The notes below the pieces were generated by a model. It worked only from the letters and a program-made list of their open reading frames with translations. It did not search any database and was not told the origin of the DNA. Positions 28,434-39,555 of a stretch of 64,000 nt of DNA are shown one piece after another. Both the position numbers and the translations under genes were made by a program. Location: the NCBI GenBank assembly GCA_024742485.1, contig JANSYK010000004.1, forward strand, positions 341,332 to 405,331, written 5' to 3'. Numbering within the stretch: the first letter of the stretch is position 1; every line of letters starts with the position of its first letter. Source of the stretch: Alphaproteobacteria bacterium (GTDB taxonomy: Bacteria; Pseudomonadota; Alphaproteobacteria; Rhizobiales; Rhizobiaceae).

Positions 28434-29630
28434 TCAGGCTCCCTTCACCGCATTGACGATCTTTTGCGCCGCATCGTCCAGATCGTCGGCTGCAATGACA
28501 TTGAGACCACTTTGATTGATGATTTGCTTGCCCTTTTCGACATTCGTGCCTTCCAGCCGCACGACAAGCGGAACCTTGAGCCCAACCTCCTTGACGGCGG
28601 CCACCACCCCTTCTGCAATCACGTCACAGCGCATGATCCCGCCAAATATGTTGACCAGGATGCCCTGGACGGCCGGATCGGCAGTAATAATCTTGAAGGC
28701 GGCCGTTACCTTTTCCTTCGAGGCGCCACCACCGACATCAAGGAAGTTCGCCGGTTCGGCGCCGTAAAGCTTGATGATGTCCATGGTCGCCATGGCAAGA
28801 CCGGCGCCATTGACCATGCAGCCGATATTGCCGTCGAGCGCCACATAGGCCAGATCGTGTTTCGAGGCCTCGATTTCCTTGGCGTCTTCCTCCGTGGTGT
28901 CCCGCAGCGCCACCACATCGTCATGGCGAAATAGCGCATTGCCGTCGAAGGACATTTTCGCGTCCAGCACCCGCAACCGGCCATCTGTCATGACGATCAG
29001 CGGATTGACTTCCAACAGGCTCATGTCCTTTTCGATGAAGGCCTTGTAAAGCAGCGGGAAGAGCGTCATCCCATCCGTTCTGGCCTGGCCTTCCAGTTGC
29101 AGTGTTTCACACAATGTTCCGGCATCGGATTCGGTCACCCCGGTCTCCGGATCGATCGGCAGTGTCAGGATCTTGTCCGGCGTTTCCTCGGCGACCGCCT
29201 CGATGTCCATGCCGCCTTCGGTCGACACGACAAAAGCAGGACGGCCAACGGTCCGGTCCACCAGAATGGACAGATAAAGCTCGCGGTCGATATCGGCGCC
29301 GTCCTCGATATAGAGCCGGTTGACCTGCTTGCCATGGGGCCCGGTCTGCTTTGTGACCAGCGTATTGCCCAGCATTTCGCTTGCATGGGTGACGACATCG
29401 TCGATGGAATGGGCAAGGCGAACACCGCCCTTGGCATCGGCGGGCAGTTCCTTGAACTTGCCCTTGCCGCGTCCGCCGGCATGGATTTGGCTTTTGACCA
29501 CATAGAGTGGTCCGGGCAGCTTGCCCGCCGCAGCCGCCGCTTCATCGGCGGAAAAGATCGCGACACCTTCTGCGACCGGGGCGCCAAAGCCCTTGAGAAG
29601 AGCCTTGGCCTGGTATTCATGAATGTTCAT
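28434..29630 (-). CDS. sucC: Succinyl-CoA synthetase beta subunit
   Basis: The 398-residue ATP-grasp protein starts [20 protein letters not shown]. It has [39 protein letters not shown] and [20 protein letters not shown], all typical of SucC. It supplies the nucleotide-binding half of the enzyme. It lies 34 bp downstream of mdh. Confidence 0.97.
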   Translation of the reverse strand: MNIHEYQAKALLKGFGAPVAEGVAIFSADEAAAAAGKLPGPLYVVKSQIHAGGRGKGKFKELPADAKGGVRLAHSIDDVVTHASEMLGNTLVTKQTGPHGKQVNRLYIEDGADIDRELYLSILVDRTVGRPAFVVSTEGGMDIEAVAEETPDKILTLPIDPETGVTESDAGTLCETLQLEGQARTDGMTLFPLLYKAFIEKDMSLLEVNPLIVMTDGRLRVLDAKMSFDGNALFRHDDVVALRDTTEEDAKEIEASKHDLAYVALDGNIGCMVNGAGLAMATMDIIKLYGAEPANFLDVGGGASKEKVTAAFKIITADPAVQGILVNIFGGIMRCDVIAEGVVAAVKEVGLKVPLVVRLEGTNVEKGKQIINQSGLNVIAADDLDDAAQKIVNAVKGA

Positions 29631-29664
29631 GGATGGGGATCCTGTCGTTGTGGACGAACGGTCT

Positions 29665-30735
<1,071 letters not shown>

Positions 30736-30808
30736 TCAAACTTTCGATATGTGTAATTTCAAACGGTTAGAAGATAGTGATCTTACGTAAAGGTAAGTAT
30801 TTTGAGAC

Positions 30809-30831
30809 AAAAAACGCCTCCATCAGGAGCG
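30809..30831 (-). terminator. Rho-independent terminator overlapping the zapE stop codon
   Basis: On the minus strand CGCTCC pairs with GGAGGCG (one bulged base), with a TGAT loop that contains the zapE stop, followed by six Ts. The stem therefore uses the last codons of zapE. Confidence 0.6.
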
Positions 30832-31998
30832 ACCACCATCGTTTGAATCCTGAACGGCCTTGCTTGAAGCCAGATAGTCGGCACTTTGCATTTCGAAAAG
30901 CCGTGACGCTGTTCGGGCAAATTCAAACCCCTCGTCGCCGCGCCTGCTCCGGTAAAGATCATCCGGCGCTGCAGCCGCCGACAGAAACACCCGGATCTTG
31001 CTGTCATAAAGCATGTCGATGAGATTGATGAATCGCTTGGCCTCGTTACGGGCGCTCGCCTCCATGACGGGGATGTTTTCGATGAATATCGTGTGATAGC
31101 GCTCCGCGATGCGTCGATAATCGCCGGTCCCCAGTGGACGGGCACACAATTCTTCAAAACTGAATCGCGCTGCGCCGCCGGCGGCCATCGGCACCTCGAT
31201 TGTCCGCCCCTTGGATTCAATCTCCTGCTGCCGAACCGTATGCCCTGACGCCACGCTCTGCCAGGCCTTGGCAAAGGCAATTGTGGTCTCGTCACCCAGC
31301 GGCGTCAAATAGATCGGCAACTGGTTGGTTTTTTCCAGCCGGTAATCCGTCCGCGCATCAAGATTGAAAACATCGACCCGCGTCTTGAGCAACGCGATGA
31401 AGGGCAGGAACAGCTGCCGGTTGAGGCCGTCATGGTAGAGATTGTCCGGCTCGACATTCGAGGTTGCCACGAGAACGCAGCCGCGTTCGAACAGTTTTTC
31501 GAACAGCCGTGACAGGATCATCGCGTCGGTGATGTCGGTGACGGAAAACTCATCGAAACACAGAACCCAGGCATCCGCGATGAGCTGCCCTGCCACTGGC
31601 GCAATCGGATCTTCCTGCTTGGTCTCGCCGCGTTTATAGGCCTGCCGGTGTGCATTGATCCGTTCATGAACCTCGGTCATGAAATCGTGGAAATGCACGC
31701 GCCGTTTGCGCGTCGCTTTAACCGCGTCGAAGAACAGATCCATCAGCATGGTTTTGCCGCGGCCGACAGACCCGTGAATGTAGAGACCCTTGATAACAGG
31801 TTCGTTCTTTTGCTTTCGGGCAAAGAGCCAGCCAAGCGAACTGGATTTTTTTGTCAGCCGTTTTTCGCTGATGTTTTCCAGAACCCGGTCCAGCGCTTCG
31901 GCCAAATTCTGTTGTGCGCTGTCCCGGTCAATGTCACCGCTGTCGACGAGTGCCTCGTAGCGCTCTTCGACGGAAATCCCCTGAGGGTTATCCAACAC
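30823..31998 (-). CDS. zapE: Cell division ATPase ZapE (AFG1 family)
   Basis: The 391-residue AAA-type ATPase has the P-loop LYIHGSVGRGKTMLMDLFFD, the segment KRRVHFHDFMTEVHERI, a Walker B VLCFDEFSVTDITDAMIL, and sensor-1 VLVATSNVEPDNLY. In E. coli ZapE affects Z-ring stability; eukaryotic relatives are mitochondrial AFG1. It lies upstream of mdh on the same strand, with a terminator between them. This zapE-mdh neighbourhood is common in alphaproteobacteria. Confidence 0.92.
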   Translation of the reverse strand: MLDNPQGISVEERYEALVDSGDIDRDSAQQNLAEALDRVLENISEKRLTKKSSSLGWLFARKQKNEPVIKGLYIHGSVGRGKTMLMDLFFDAVKATRKRRVHFHDFMTEVHERINAHRQAYKRGETKQEDPIAPVAGQLIADAWVLCFDEFSVTDITDAMILSRLFEKLFERGCVLVATSNVEPDNLYHDGLNRQLFLPFIALLKTRVDVFNLDARTDYRLEKTNQLPIYLTPLGDETTIAFAKAWQSVASGHTVRQQEIESKGRTIEVPMAAGGAARFSFEELCARPLGTGDYRRIAERYHTIFIENIPVMEASARNEAKRFINLIDMLYDSKIRVFLSAAAAPDDLYRSRRGDEGFEFARTASRLFEMQSADYLASSKAVQDSNDGGRS

Positions 31999-32024
31999 GG
32001 TACAGCCCGCCCGCTGGCATTTGC

Positions 32025-32537
32025 CTAGCGGCTAAGGCTGATCGCCTGACCCGAACCCGTCGTGCCGTCAAAGCGCTTGTCACCCGTCTTGTAGAGCTGG
32101 GCGAACTGATTGCCCGACGAATCGGAAAGGAGGACCTGTTTGCCCTGAACATCCCAAGCCGAGATCAGCGAAGCCTGATCGGCGCAGCCGCGTGACGCCG
32201 CGCGATATCCACCGGTCCATTTCGTCAGTGCCAGGAAGACATCGCAACTGTTGCCACCGGTGGAAATCGTCCAGCGGCCAACCATGGAGTCGCGCGATAC
32301 TTCCGGGGCGCTTGCCGCAGCGGCCTGTAACTGCTCCGGCGATGGCCCGGTGGTTTGAGGCGCATCAGGAAACTGGCCCTGGCCGGGCGCCGCCAACTGC
32401 CCGCTCTGGACACCGCCTACCGGTGCAGGAGACAGCGGATCTGGCTGGCCGCGCAGTGACTGGCCCGTTCCAAGGCGCTGACACCCGGTCAGGGCGACCA
32501 GAACGCTCAAGGCAATCAGAGTGCAGACATTTCGCAT
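32025..32537 (-). CDS. Inh/Omp19-like protease-inhibitor lipoprotein
   Basis: The 170-residue lipoprotein starts MRNVCTLIALSVLVALTGC (lipobox ALTGC), followed by a Pro/Gly/Gln-rich linker. The C-terminal domain reads VGRWTISTGGNSCDVFLALT, with a second Cys in SRGCADQASL, then a beta-rich tail. This matches the AprI/Inh fold with its single disulfide, as in Brucella Omp19, which inhibits proteases. It is likely outer-membrane anchored. The frame is open to 32594, but the lipoprotein signal fixes the start at 32537. Confidence 0.82.
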   Translation of the reverse strand: MRNVCTLIALSVLVALTGCQRLGTGQSLRGQPDPLSPAPVGGVQSGQLAAPGQGQFPDAPQTTGPSPEQLQAAAASAPEVSRDSMVGRWTISTGGNSCDVFLALTKWTGGYRAASRGCADQASLISAWDVQGKQVLLSDSSGNQFAQLYKTGDKRFDGTTGSGQAISLSR

Positions 32538-32729
32538 CGTTCTTCCCCAACTCTTCAGTGTCGGGGCAAATCCCCGAATCCCCGTACACAACATATAGGC
32601 GCAGTTGGGGTTTCAATACACAAAGATGGCAAAATTTGTATTAAAAATGCACAAAAGACCGCTGACCGAACAGATTTGTCGGCTCCGGCACCCAGCACAA
32701 GCCCCGATGAGACCCGTGCGCCGTGCCTC

Positions 32730-33167
32730 TCAGACCGCGATGCCGGGCACCCAGATATAACCCTCGGGACCCACAATATGGCACTCCCGCAGGCCATGCG
32801 GCTTGTCTGACGAACCGGCAAGAACCGGATGGCCATGTTGCCTGGCCCGTTCTTCCAACTTGTCGGGCTCGACGCCGTAAATCCGCAACTCTATTCCGAC
32901 GCCGCGGCCCTCGGCACTGCTCACGACGCCGTGCATCGGGTGATCGGCATAGGTGTGGTCGCCATGCAGCATGAAAACCGAGCCGGCCAGTTCCACCGCC
33001 GCAAAATCCTCATCGCTATATAGAATCATGGCGCCCAGGACGTCCCGGCAAAACGCCAAGTGTTGCTCAAGTTCCCGGACCAGGAGATTAACCCCGACTC
33101 CTTTGGGGAGGGCGCGGCCGAATTCATCCGCCTTCATCCACGGGTCTTTCGTCCGCTTCATGACCAT
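32730..33167 (-). CDS. Glyoxalase/bleomycin-resistance-fold protein
   Basis: The 145-residue VOC-fold protein has paired beta-alpha-beta-beta-beta modules (GVGVNLLVRELEQHLAFCRD, then VGIELRIYGVEPDKLEERAR), ending HIVGPEGYIWVPGIAV. GGAGG 7 bp upstream favours the ATG at 33167, although one at 33161 is also possible. The substrate is unknown; such proteins include dioxygenases, isomerases and resistance proteins. Confidence 0.75.
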   Translation of the reverse strand: MVMKRTKDPWMKADEFGRALPKGVGVNLLVRELEQHLAFCRDVLGAMILYSDEDFAAVELAGSVFMLHGDHTYADHPMHGVVSSAEGRGVGIELRIYGVEPDKLEERARQHGHPVLAGSSDKPHGLRECHIVGPEGYIWVPGIAV

Positions 33168-33294
33168 CGACCGTCCTCCGTCACTCGGATCCCGGAACGC
33201 CAAAGACGAATGCGAAAGCCGTCAGAGCGTCCCTTTCGGTCTGTTTGCTATAAAACCGGTCTGGCGGCAAGGGCGCGAACCTGCACGCGAAGGG

Positions 33295-33942
33295 CTATTT
33301 CTCGATACCGCGATGGGCCTGGTCGCCCCATAGCGCCTTGACCCTGGCATCGCGGCGGCAGCCCAGGCGATAGACATTATAGCGCACGGGGTTCTTCTGG
33401 TAATAGTTCTGGTGATAATCTTCGGCCGGGTAGAACACGGTCGCAGGCTCGATAATGGTGGCGATCGTCTTGCCAAGATCATCCATCGCCTTGGCGCTCG
33501 ATGCCTCTGCCATCGTCTGCTGTTCGTCACCGACCGTGTAGATGGCTGTCGAGTAACTCTCTCCGCGGTCACAGAACTGACCGTCAGGATCGGTCGGGTC
33601 GACGCTCCGCCAGAACACGTCGAGCAATTGATCGTAACTGACCTTGGAGGGGTCAAATGTAATCTGGACCGCCTCACGGTGCCCGGTGGTTTCCGACACG
33701 ACGTCCATATAGGTCGGATCCTTCAGATGGCCGCCCGTGTAGCCTGAAACAGTTTCCAAGACACCCGGCACGTGGTCGAAATCGGACTCCACACACCAGA
33801 AGCAACCCCCGGCAAAGATCGCGGTCTGCGCATTGTCCGGTGCGTCGGTTTGCGCACGAACCTCACCCATGGGCATATATCCTGCGATGACGGCAAACGC
33901 CGCGCCGGCGGTCACGATGCCCGCGATTAGGACCTTGCGCAT
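33295..33942 (-). CDS. msrA: Exported peptide-methionine (S)-S-oxide reductase
   Basis: The 215-residue enzyme carries an N-terminal signal-like segment (MRKVLIAGIVTAGAAFAVIA), then the MsrA active site AIFAGGCFWCVESDFDHVPG with C47 and C50. It continues with GYTGGHLKDPTYMDV, VFYPAEDYHQNYYQKNP and a further Cys in YRLGCRRDARV. The leader suggests a periplasmic enzyme that repairs oxidised methionine outside the cytoplasm. No msrB is adjacent. Confidence 0.9.
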   Translation of the reverse strand: MRKVLIAGIVTAGAAFAVIAGYMPMGEVRAQTDAPDNAQTAIFAGGCFWCVESDFDHVPGVLETVSGYTGGHLKDPTYMDVVSETTGHREAVQITFDPSKVSYDQLLDVFWRSVDPTDPDGQFCDRGESYSTAIYTVGDEQQTMAEASSAKAMDDLGKTIATIIEPATVFYPAEDYHQNYYQKNPVRYNVYRLGCRRDARVKALWGDQAHRGIEK

Positions 33943-34161
33943 ATGATTATCTCCAATGAACCTCGACTGCAGAGCATAGATAAAGATAGTGCAATGCTTT
34001 TCAAATCAAGCGCTGTCACGAGCCCGTGAGAGGCAAAACCACCATGGGAAGGACAACATCGTCTTCTTCCGCCGGTTCTCGGTACGCACCATAGGCAATC
34101 CGCCAAAGTGCAGGCATAGTGCCCGACAGGATAGCCGGGTTGCGGCGGGGGTATTGCCTGG

Positions 34162-35769
34162 ATGAGTGATGAACGGCTAAAGCGAGATATCGGGCCGATT
34201 GGGTTGATTGCCCTCGCCGTCAGCGGCATCGTCGGTTCAGGTTGGCTGTTTGCGCCAATGCTGACCGCGCAACTGGCGGGACCGGCAGCCATTGTCGCTT
34301 GGATAATCGGCGCATCCTGCATGCTTCTTCTGGCCCTGACATTCGGTGAAATCGCGGCAATGTTTCCGCTGCCCGGCGGCATTGCCAGCATCCCCGGTGT
34401 CACCCATGGCAACATCGTCTCCATCACGATGGGCTGGACCGCCTGGTTGGGCTACATGATGACCGCACCGGTCGAGGTCGAAGCCACCTTGCGCTATCTG
34501 ACGCTCTACGCGCCCTGGCTGTTCCAGACATCGCAATCGCAATATCTGTCCCTTCCCGGCGCCTTCTTCGCCCTCGGATTGATGTCGGTCTTCGTGGTGC
34601 TGAACGCCTTTGGCGTCAAACTGTTTACCCTGATCAATACCGGCGTGACCTGGATCAAGATCGCCGTACCGCTGGTCATTACCGCGATGTTCATCGCCAG
34701 CGCATTCGAGCCTGCCAACTTCGTCCAGCCGGGCGGCTTCGCGCCCTATGGGATCAACGGCATATTGGCGGCCGTCTCGTCCGGCGGTGTGGTTTTGTCG
34801 ATGATCGGATTTCGTCACGCCATCGACATGGCCGGCGAGGTGAGAAACCCGGGCCGATCCATTCCGCTGGCCATGATCCTGGCAATGCTCATCTGCCTGC
34901 TCCTCTATGTCGGCCTGCAGATCGCGTTCATTGGAGCGGTTCCATCAGATGCGATCGCTGGTGGATGGGCCAATCTGCACCTGACCCATTCGGGCGGGCC
35001 GCTGGCCTCGGTGGCCACGGCGCTCGGCCTGCTATGGCTTGTCAGCCTGATGAACTCGGCGGCGATCATTTCACCTTTCGGCAGCGCGCTGGTTGCCGTC
35101 GGCGCCAATGCCCGCCTCGTCATGGCGATGACCGGCACCCGACTGATTCCGGCGATTTTTGGAAAAGTGTCCCGGTTCGGCGTGCCGCTCTATGCCTTGC
35201 TGCTCAACCTTGTGATGGGCTGGCTGACGGTCCTGTTGCTGCCATTCTCCGAGATTGTCGCAACGCACAGTTCGTTGGTCGTTTTCTCCTTTATCCTCGG
35301 TCCGGTCGCGGTCGTCGCGCTGCGCAAGCTGGCGCCCGATTATCCAAGGCCGTTCAAATTGCCACTTGTTCAGATCATTGGCCTTGCAACCTTCATCCTG
35401 GCGACCCTCATCATCTATTGGAGCGGCTGGAACACCATTCGTGTCATCGGACTTGCGCTGATCGCAGGTGCGCTGCTCTTCGCCGTCAGAATACGCCATC
35501 TGCCCGCCAGCGATTTCCAGTACCGTTCGGCGATATGGCTGCTGCCCTATTGCGCGGGCATTGGTCTGATTTCCTGGTTGGGCAGTTTCGGCGGATTGAA
35601 CATTCTGACCGGCGGCCTGGACGTCGCCGCCTGTGTTGCTCTCGGCATCGTCGCGTTTCATGTCGCCGTCCGGTCGGCCTTGTCACAGACCGAGTTCAAC
35701 AGCCAGGCTGAAGAGATGCTGGCCCAGCTCGGGTATGAAAAAGACGTGCTCTACAATCTCGATATCTAG
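34162..35769 (+). CDS. APC superfamily amino acid permease
   Basis: The 535-residue protein has about twelve to fourteen membrane helices. It starts MSDERLKRDIGPIGLIALAV, with the first-helix glycine motif SGIVGSGWLF, and has FRHAIDMAGEVRNPGRSIPL, the helix-6 region of APC transporters (usually FxGFE...EAxNP). It should be a proton- or sodium-coupled importer of an amino acid or related compound. The substrate cannot be read from sequence. Its stop lies in the repeat that separates it from convergent sdhB. Confidence 0.85.
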   Translation: MSDERLKRDIGPIGLIALAVSGIVGSGWLFAPMLTAQLAGPAAIVAWIIGASCMLLLALTFGEIAAMFPLPGGIASIPGVTHGNIVSITMGWTAWLGYMMTAPVEVEATLRYLTLYAPWLFQTSQSQYLSLPGAFFALGLMSVFVVLNAFGVKLFTLINTGVTWIKIAVPLVITAMFIASAFEPANFVQPGGFAPYGINGILAAVSSGGVVLSMIGFRHAIDMAGEVRNPGRSIPLAMILAMLICLLLYVGLQIAFIGAVPSDAIAGGWANLHLTHSGGPLASVATALGLLWLVSLMNSAAIISPFGSALVAVGANARLVMAMTGTRLIPAIFGKVSRFGVPLYALLLNLVMGWLTVLLLPFSEIVATHSSLVVFSFILGPVAVVALRKLAPDYPRPFKLPLVQIIGLATFILATLIIYWSGWNTIRVIGLALIAGALLFAVRIRHLPASDFQYRSAIWLLPYCAGIGLISWLGSFGGLNILTGGLDVAACVALGIVAFHVAVRSALSQTEFNSQAEEMLAQLGYEKDVLYNLDI

Positions 35770-35880
35770 ACTGCTTCACGTATTATCAGAAACGTGAAGC
35801 GGTCTAGGCTTTTGATTTTGTTAATGCATTCAGAATATGCCGATTCCATCAAAACCTGAATTGCTCCAGTGCAATTCAGC
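35767..35880. repeat. Dispersed palindromic repeat, copy B
   Basis: Module 1 is TAGACTGCTTCACGT (35767-35781) pairing with 35792-35806 through 15 bp, including one G-T type mismatch. Module 2 runs from about 35814 (GATTTTGTTAATGCATT) to CAAAACCTG. A further hairpin, GAATTGC/GCAATTC, ends the copy. It lies between the convergent APC permease and sdhB genes. Confidence 0.75.
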
Positions 35881-36660
35881 TCAGACGCGCCGCTCGACCA
35901 TCATCTTCTTGATTTCGGCAATCGCTTTCGCCGGATTGAGCCCCTTCGGACAGGCCTGGGTGCAATTCATGATCGTGTGACAACGATAGAGCCGGAACGG
36001 ATCTTCCAGTTCGTCCAGCCGTTCGCCGGTCGCTTCGTCGCGGCTGTCGATCAGCCAGCGATAGGCCTGCAGCAGCACTGCGGGCCCAAGATAGCGGTCG
36101 CCGTTCCACCAATAGCTCGGGCATGAGGTTGAGCAGCAGGCACACAGGATACACTCATACAGCCCGTCCAGCTTGACCCGGTCCTCATGCGATTGAAGCC
36201 ACTCGGTTTCCGGTTCCGGAGAGGTGGTCTTGAGCCAGGGTTCGATCGAACGGTGCTGGGCGTAGAAATTGTTCAGGTCCGGCACCAGGTCCTTGACCAC
36301 CGGAAGATGCGGCAGCGGATAGACCTTCACCGCTCCCTCGATCTCGTCCATGCCCCGGGTGCAGGCCAGCGTATTGGTGCCATCTATGTTCATGGCACAG
36401 GAACCGCAGATGCCCTCACGGCAGGATCGCCGCAATGTCAGCGTCGCATCGACCTTGTTCTTGATCCACAACAGGCCGTCGAGAACCATCGGCCCGCAAT
36501 CGTCGAGATCGACAAAGAACGTGTCGATCGACGGATTCCTGTCATCATCCGGTGACCACCGGTAAATCCGGAACTCGCGAAGATTGCTCGCCCCTTCCGG
36601 TTTCGGCCAGGTCTTGCCTTCAGTGACCTGCGAATTCTTGGGAAGTGTCAGTTCAACCAT
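35881..36660 (-). CDS. sdhB: Succinate dehydrogenase iron-sulfur subunit
   Basis: The 259-residue subunit carries three clusters. The [2Fe-2S] site is in [21 protein letters not shown]. The [4Fe-4S] and [3Fe-4S] ligands are in [16 protein letters not shown] and [17 protein letters not shown]. It passes electrons from SdhA flavin to ubiquinone. It ends the sdhCDAB operon, 14 bp after sdhA. Confidence 0.97.
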   Translation of the reverse strand: MVELTLPKNSQVTEGKTWPKPEGASNLREFRIYRWSPDDDRNPSIDTFFVDLDDCGPMVLDGLLWIKNKVDATLTLRRSCREGICGSCAMNIDGTNTLACTRGMDEIEGAVKVYPLPHLPVVKDLVPDLNNFYAQHRSIEPWLKTTSPEPETEWLQSHEDRVKLDGLYECILCACCSTSCPSYWWNGDRYLGPAVLLQAYRWLIDSRDEATGERLDELEDPFRLYRCHTIMNCTQACPKGLNPAKAIAEIKKMMVERRV

Positions 36661-36674
36661 GTGTCAGGCTCTTC

Positions 36675-38498
36675 CTAATAAACGCGTTTCTTGGGCGCGA
36701 TTCTGGACAGCTCGATCCCGCCATCCTCTTCGCTGGTCAGCGTCTCGGTGTGCACCGGCCGGTAACTCAGGCTGACTTTGCCCTTGGCATTGACTTTCGC
36801 CAGCGTATGAACGCGCCATTTTTTGTCATCACGGTCGGGGAAATCCTCCCGCGCATGGGCGCCGCGGCTTTCCTTTCGGGCTTCCGCTCCATAGACCGTC
36901 AGCAATGCGCTGATGGCCAGATTGTCCAGTTCCAGCGTTTCGACGAGGTCCGAATTCCAGATCATGGAACGGTCGGTCGTGCGCACATCGCCGAGTTCCT
37001 TGTAGACCTCGTCCATGCGCCGGCATCCCTGTTCCAGCGTTTCCTGTGTGCGGAAGACGGCGGCGTCCTCTTGCATCGCCTGTTGCATACGGTCGCGCAA
37101 TTCGGCTGTAGGGACCGACCCGTTTGCAAAGCGCGCCTCGTCGAAGCGGTCCATGATCTTGTCGAGACAAGCCTTTGGTACATCCGGAATTTCACTGTCG
37201 CGGTCAATCACCTCGCCGGCACGGATGGCCGCAGCGCGGCCGAAGACCACCAGATCGATCAGTGAGTTGGACCCGAGGCGGTTGGCGCCGTGCACCGAGG
37301 CGCAACCGGCTTCACCCACTGCCATCAGACCAGGCTGTATCCGGTCCGGTGACGCCTTGGTTGGATTGAGCACCTCGCCGTGATAATTGGTGGGAATGCC
37401 TCCCATATTGTAGTGCACGGTCGGCAGCACCGGGATCGGGTCATGGGTCACATCGACGCCGGCAAATATCTTGGCCGATTCGGAAATGCCCGGCAGACGT
37501 TCCGCCAGCACGGCCGGATCCAGGTGATCCAGGTGCAGGAAGATGTGATCCTTGTTCTTCCCGACGCCGCGGCCCTCGCGGATTTCCATGGTCATGCAGC
37601 GCGACACCACATCGCGCGACGCCAGATCCTTGGCAGACGGTGCATAGCGTTCCATGAAACGCTCACCCTCAGAATTGACCAGATAGCCGCCCTCGCCACG
37701 CGCACCCTCGGTTATCAGGGTTCCAGCTCCATAGATGCCGGTCGGATGAAACTGGACGAATTCCATGTCCTGAAGCGGCAGGCCCGCACGGGCGATCATG
37801 CCGTTGCCGTCCCCGGTACACGTATGGGCGGATGTGGCGGAAAAATACGACCGGCCATAACCGCCGGTCGCCAGGACCACCATCTTGGCGCGGAACACAT
37901 GGATCACACCGTCATCGAGATTCCAGGCAACCACCCCGGTGCAGACACCATCATCGCTCATCAACAGATCGATGGCGAAATACTCGATGAAAAACTGCGC
38001 ATTGTGCCGCAGCGACTGGCCGTAAAGCGTGTGCAGGATCGCGTGGCCGGTCCGGTCGGCTGCTGCGCAGGTTCGCTGTACTGGCGGCCCCTCGCCGAAA
38101 TTCTGCATGTGGCCGCCAAACGGCCGTTGATAGATCTTGCCGTCCTCGGTGCGCGAAAACGGCACACCGTAATGCTCCAGTTCATAGACTGCTTTCGGAG
38201 CCTCGCGGACGAGGTACTCCATCGCATCATTGTCACCGAGCCAGTCCGAACCCTTGACGGTGTCATACATGTGCCACTGCCAGCTGTCCGGTGTCATGTT
38301 CTTCAGGCTGGCGGCAATGCCACCCTGAGCCGCCACCGTGTGCGAACGGGTCGGAAATACCTTGGTGATGCAGGCCGTGCGCAGTCCCTGTTCCGCCATG
38401 CCGAGCGTGGCACGAAGACCGGCGCCGCCGGCTCCCACCACAACGACGTCGAATGTATGTTCTGTGAACTGGTAATCCTGTCCGGTTTTGCTTGCCAT
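36675..38498 (-). CDS. sdhA: Succinate dehydrogenase flavoprotein subunit
   Basis: The 607-residue flavoprotein oxidises succinate to fumarate at the inner membrane face. It has the FAD fold [20 protein letters not shown], the covalent-FAD segment [18 protein letters not shown] (His attachment), [20 protein letters not shown], and [20 protein letters not shown]. The start at [20 protein letters not shown] lies 7 bp after the sdhD stop. Confidence 0.97.
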   Translation of the reverse strand: MASKTGQDYQFTEHTFDVVVVGAGGAGLRATLGMAEQGLRTACITKVFPTRSHTVAAQGGIAASLKNMTPDSWQWHMYDTVKGSDWLGDNDAMEYLVREAPKAVYELEHYGVPFSRTEDGKIYQRPFGGHMQNFGEGPPVQRTCAAADRTGHAILHTLYGQSLRHNAQFFIEYFAIDLLMSDDGVCTGVVAWNLDDGVIHVFRAKMVVLATGGYGRSYFSATSAHTCTGDGNGMIARAGLPLQDMEFVQFHPTGIYGAGTLITEGARGEGGYLVNSEGERFMERYAPSAKDLASRDVVSRCMTMEIREGRGVGKNKDHIFLHLDHLDPAVLAERLPGISESAKIFAGVDVTHDPIPVLPTVHYNMGGIPTNYHGEVLNPTKASPDRIQPGLMAVGEAGCASVHGANRLGSNSLIDLVVFGRAAAIRAGEVIDRDSEIPDVPKACLDKIMDRFDEARFANGSVPTAELRDRMQQAMQEDAAVFRTQETLEQGCRRMDEVYKELGDVRTTDRSMIWNSDLVETLELDNLAISALLTVYGAEARKESRGAHAREDFPDRDDKKWRVHTLAKVNAKGKVSLSYRPVHTETLTSEEDGGIELSRIAPKKRVY

Positions 38499-38505
38499 CG
38501 CGCTA

Positions 38506-38886
38506 TCAGCCTCCAAATCCGAGTTTCAGGATCGCAAACAGTGACAGCGCGCCGATAATGACGGTGAAAAAACTGTTGAGAATGAGCAGGGCGAGTTTCG
38601 CACCTTCGCGATGGACATAATCTTCGATGATCACCTGCATGCCGAGCCGCATGTGAACGAGACCGGAAATGACGACCAGTCCCATCAGAACGGCCACGAG
38701 TGGATGACTGAGCGCTCCGACCACGGTCTCGTAAGGTTCTCCGTGATAGACCATGATGAAGATCACAAAGAAGATGATCAGCGGAATATTGGCAATCGAC
38801 GTCAGTCGCTGACGCCAGAAATGGTCGGTCCCCTCTTTGGCGGATCCCAGGCCACGAACCTTGGAAAGCGGCGTTCGCATGTCCAT
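38506..38886 (-). CDS. sdhD: Succinate dehydrogenase membrane anchor subunit
   Basis: The 126-residue membrane protein starts [20 protein letters not shown], then [15 protein letters not shown], as in alphaproteobacterial SdhD. It has three helices. The heme/quinone region [20 protein letters not shown] carries the conserved His and Asp-Tyr. It lies 13 bp after sdhC. Confidence 0.95.
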   Translation of the reverse strand: MDMRTPLSKVRGLGSAKEGTDHFWRQRLTSIANIPLIIFFVIFIMVYHGEPYETVVGALSHPLVAVLMGLVVISGLVHMRLGMQVIIEDYVHREGAKLALLILNSFFTVIIGALSLFAILKLGFGG

Positions 38887-38899
38887 AATTGCTCTCCTA

Positions 38900-39292
38900 T
38901 CAGGCAGTCAGCAGGGCGATCGCCCAGATGAGGATGGTCAGCGCCAGTGACGCGGCAAGCGTCGCTTTTGCCATTTTGGTCGTCAATTCCTTGTCGAGGC
39001 CCCGACCGGTGTCCCAGATCAGGTGCCGCATGCCGCCGAGCATGTGATGCAGGAGAGCCCAGGTATATCCGAGCAGAACAATCCGGCCGATGATGGAGCC
39101 GAAGACCGCATTCGCCAGATTGAACTGATCGGGGCCGGCCGCCGCTGCGATCAGCCACCAGGCCACGAGGATCGTGCCGAAATAGAGCGCCGCGCCTGTG
39201 ATGCGGTGCACAATCGACATCACCATGGTCGGGATGAGTTTATAGACGGACAGATGCGGCGAAAGGGGTCTGTTTTGTGTTGCGTTGGCCAT
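38900..39292 (-). CDS. sdhC: Succinate dehydrogenase cytochrome b556 subunit
   Basis: The 130-residue subunit starts [19 protein letters not shown] and shows [15 protein letters not shown] (quinone-site Ser/His/Arg) and [19 protein letters not shown] with the heme-ligand His. It has three membrane helices. It is the first gene of sdhCDAB. The frame is open to 39391, but the [11 protein letters not shown] start is family-typical. Confidence 0.95.
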   Translation of the reverse strand: MANATQNRPLSPHLSVYKLIPTMVMSIVHRITGAALYFGTILVAWWLIAAAAGPDQFNLANAVFGSIIGRIVLLGYTWALLHHMLGGMRHLIWDTGRGLDKELTTKMAKATLAASLALTILIWAIALLTA

Positions 39293-39446
39293 GAAGCCTC
39301 CGAATTGGTCTGCATCCCGGCCGGACCGGTTCATTGCGAATCCGGCCGCGGGGCCAGATCTGGTTTTAGTGCGTTCACCCTTGTGCGTCAAAGCATCAGA
39401 CCAAATGGCAGAGTGCCGTTGACCGCACGAAAATCACCTTTGCAGT

Positions 39447-39463
39447 TTTAGAACGCTTCCAAA
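39447..39463. promoter_or_regulatory. Candidate Irr iron-control element (ICE) upstream of sdhC
   Basis: TTTAGAACGCTTCCAAA matches the rhizobial ICE consensus TTTAGAA-N3-TTCTAAA at 13 of 14 defined positions. It lies about 155 bp upstream of the sdhC start. Irr represses iron-using genes under low iron in Rhizobiales, and iron-rich succinate dehydrogenase is a plausible target. The match is by eye. Confidence 0.5.
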
Positions 39464-39555
39464 TCGATTGAAAGTTGCCAAAACGTCTAATTGTGGTTTC
39501 CGGTCCGGTGGAGTCTTTTTTTCCTGACGCGCGTGCACCGCACAATAGATCCGCT

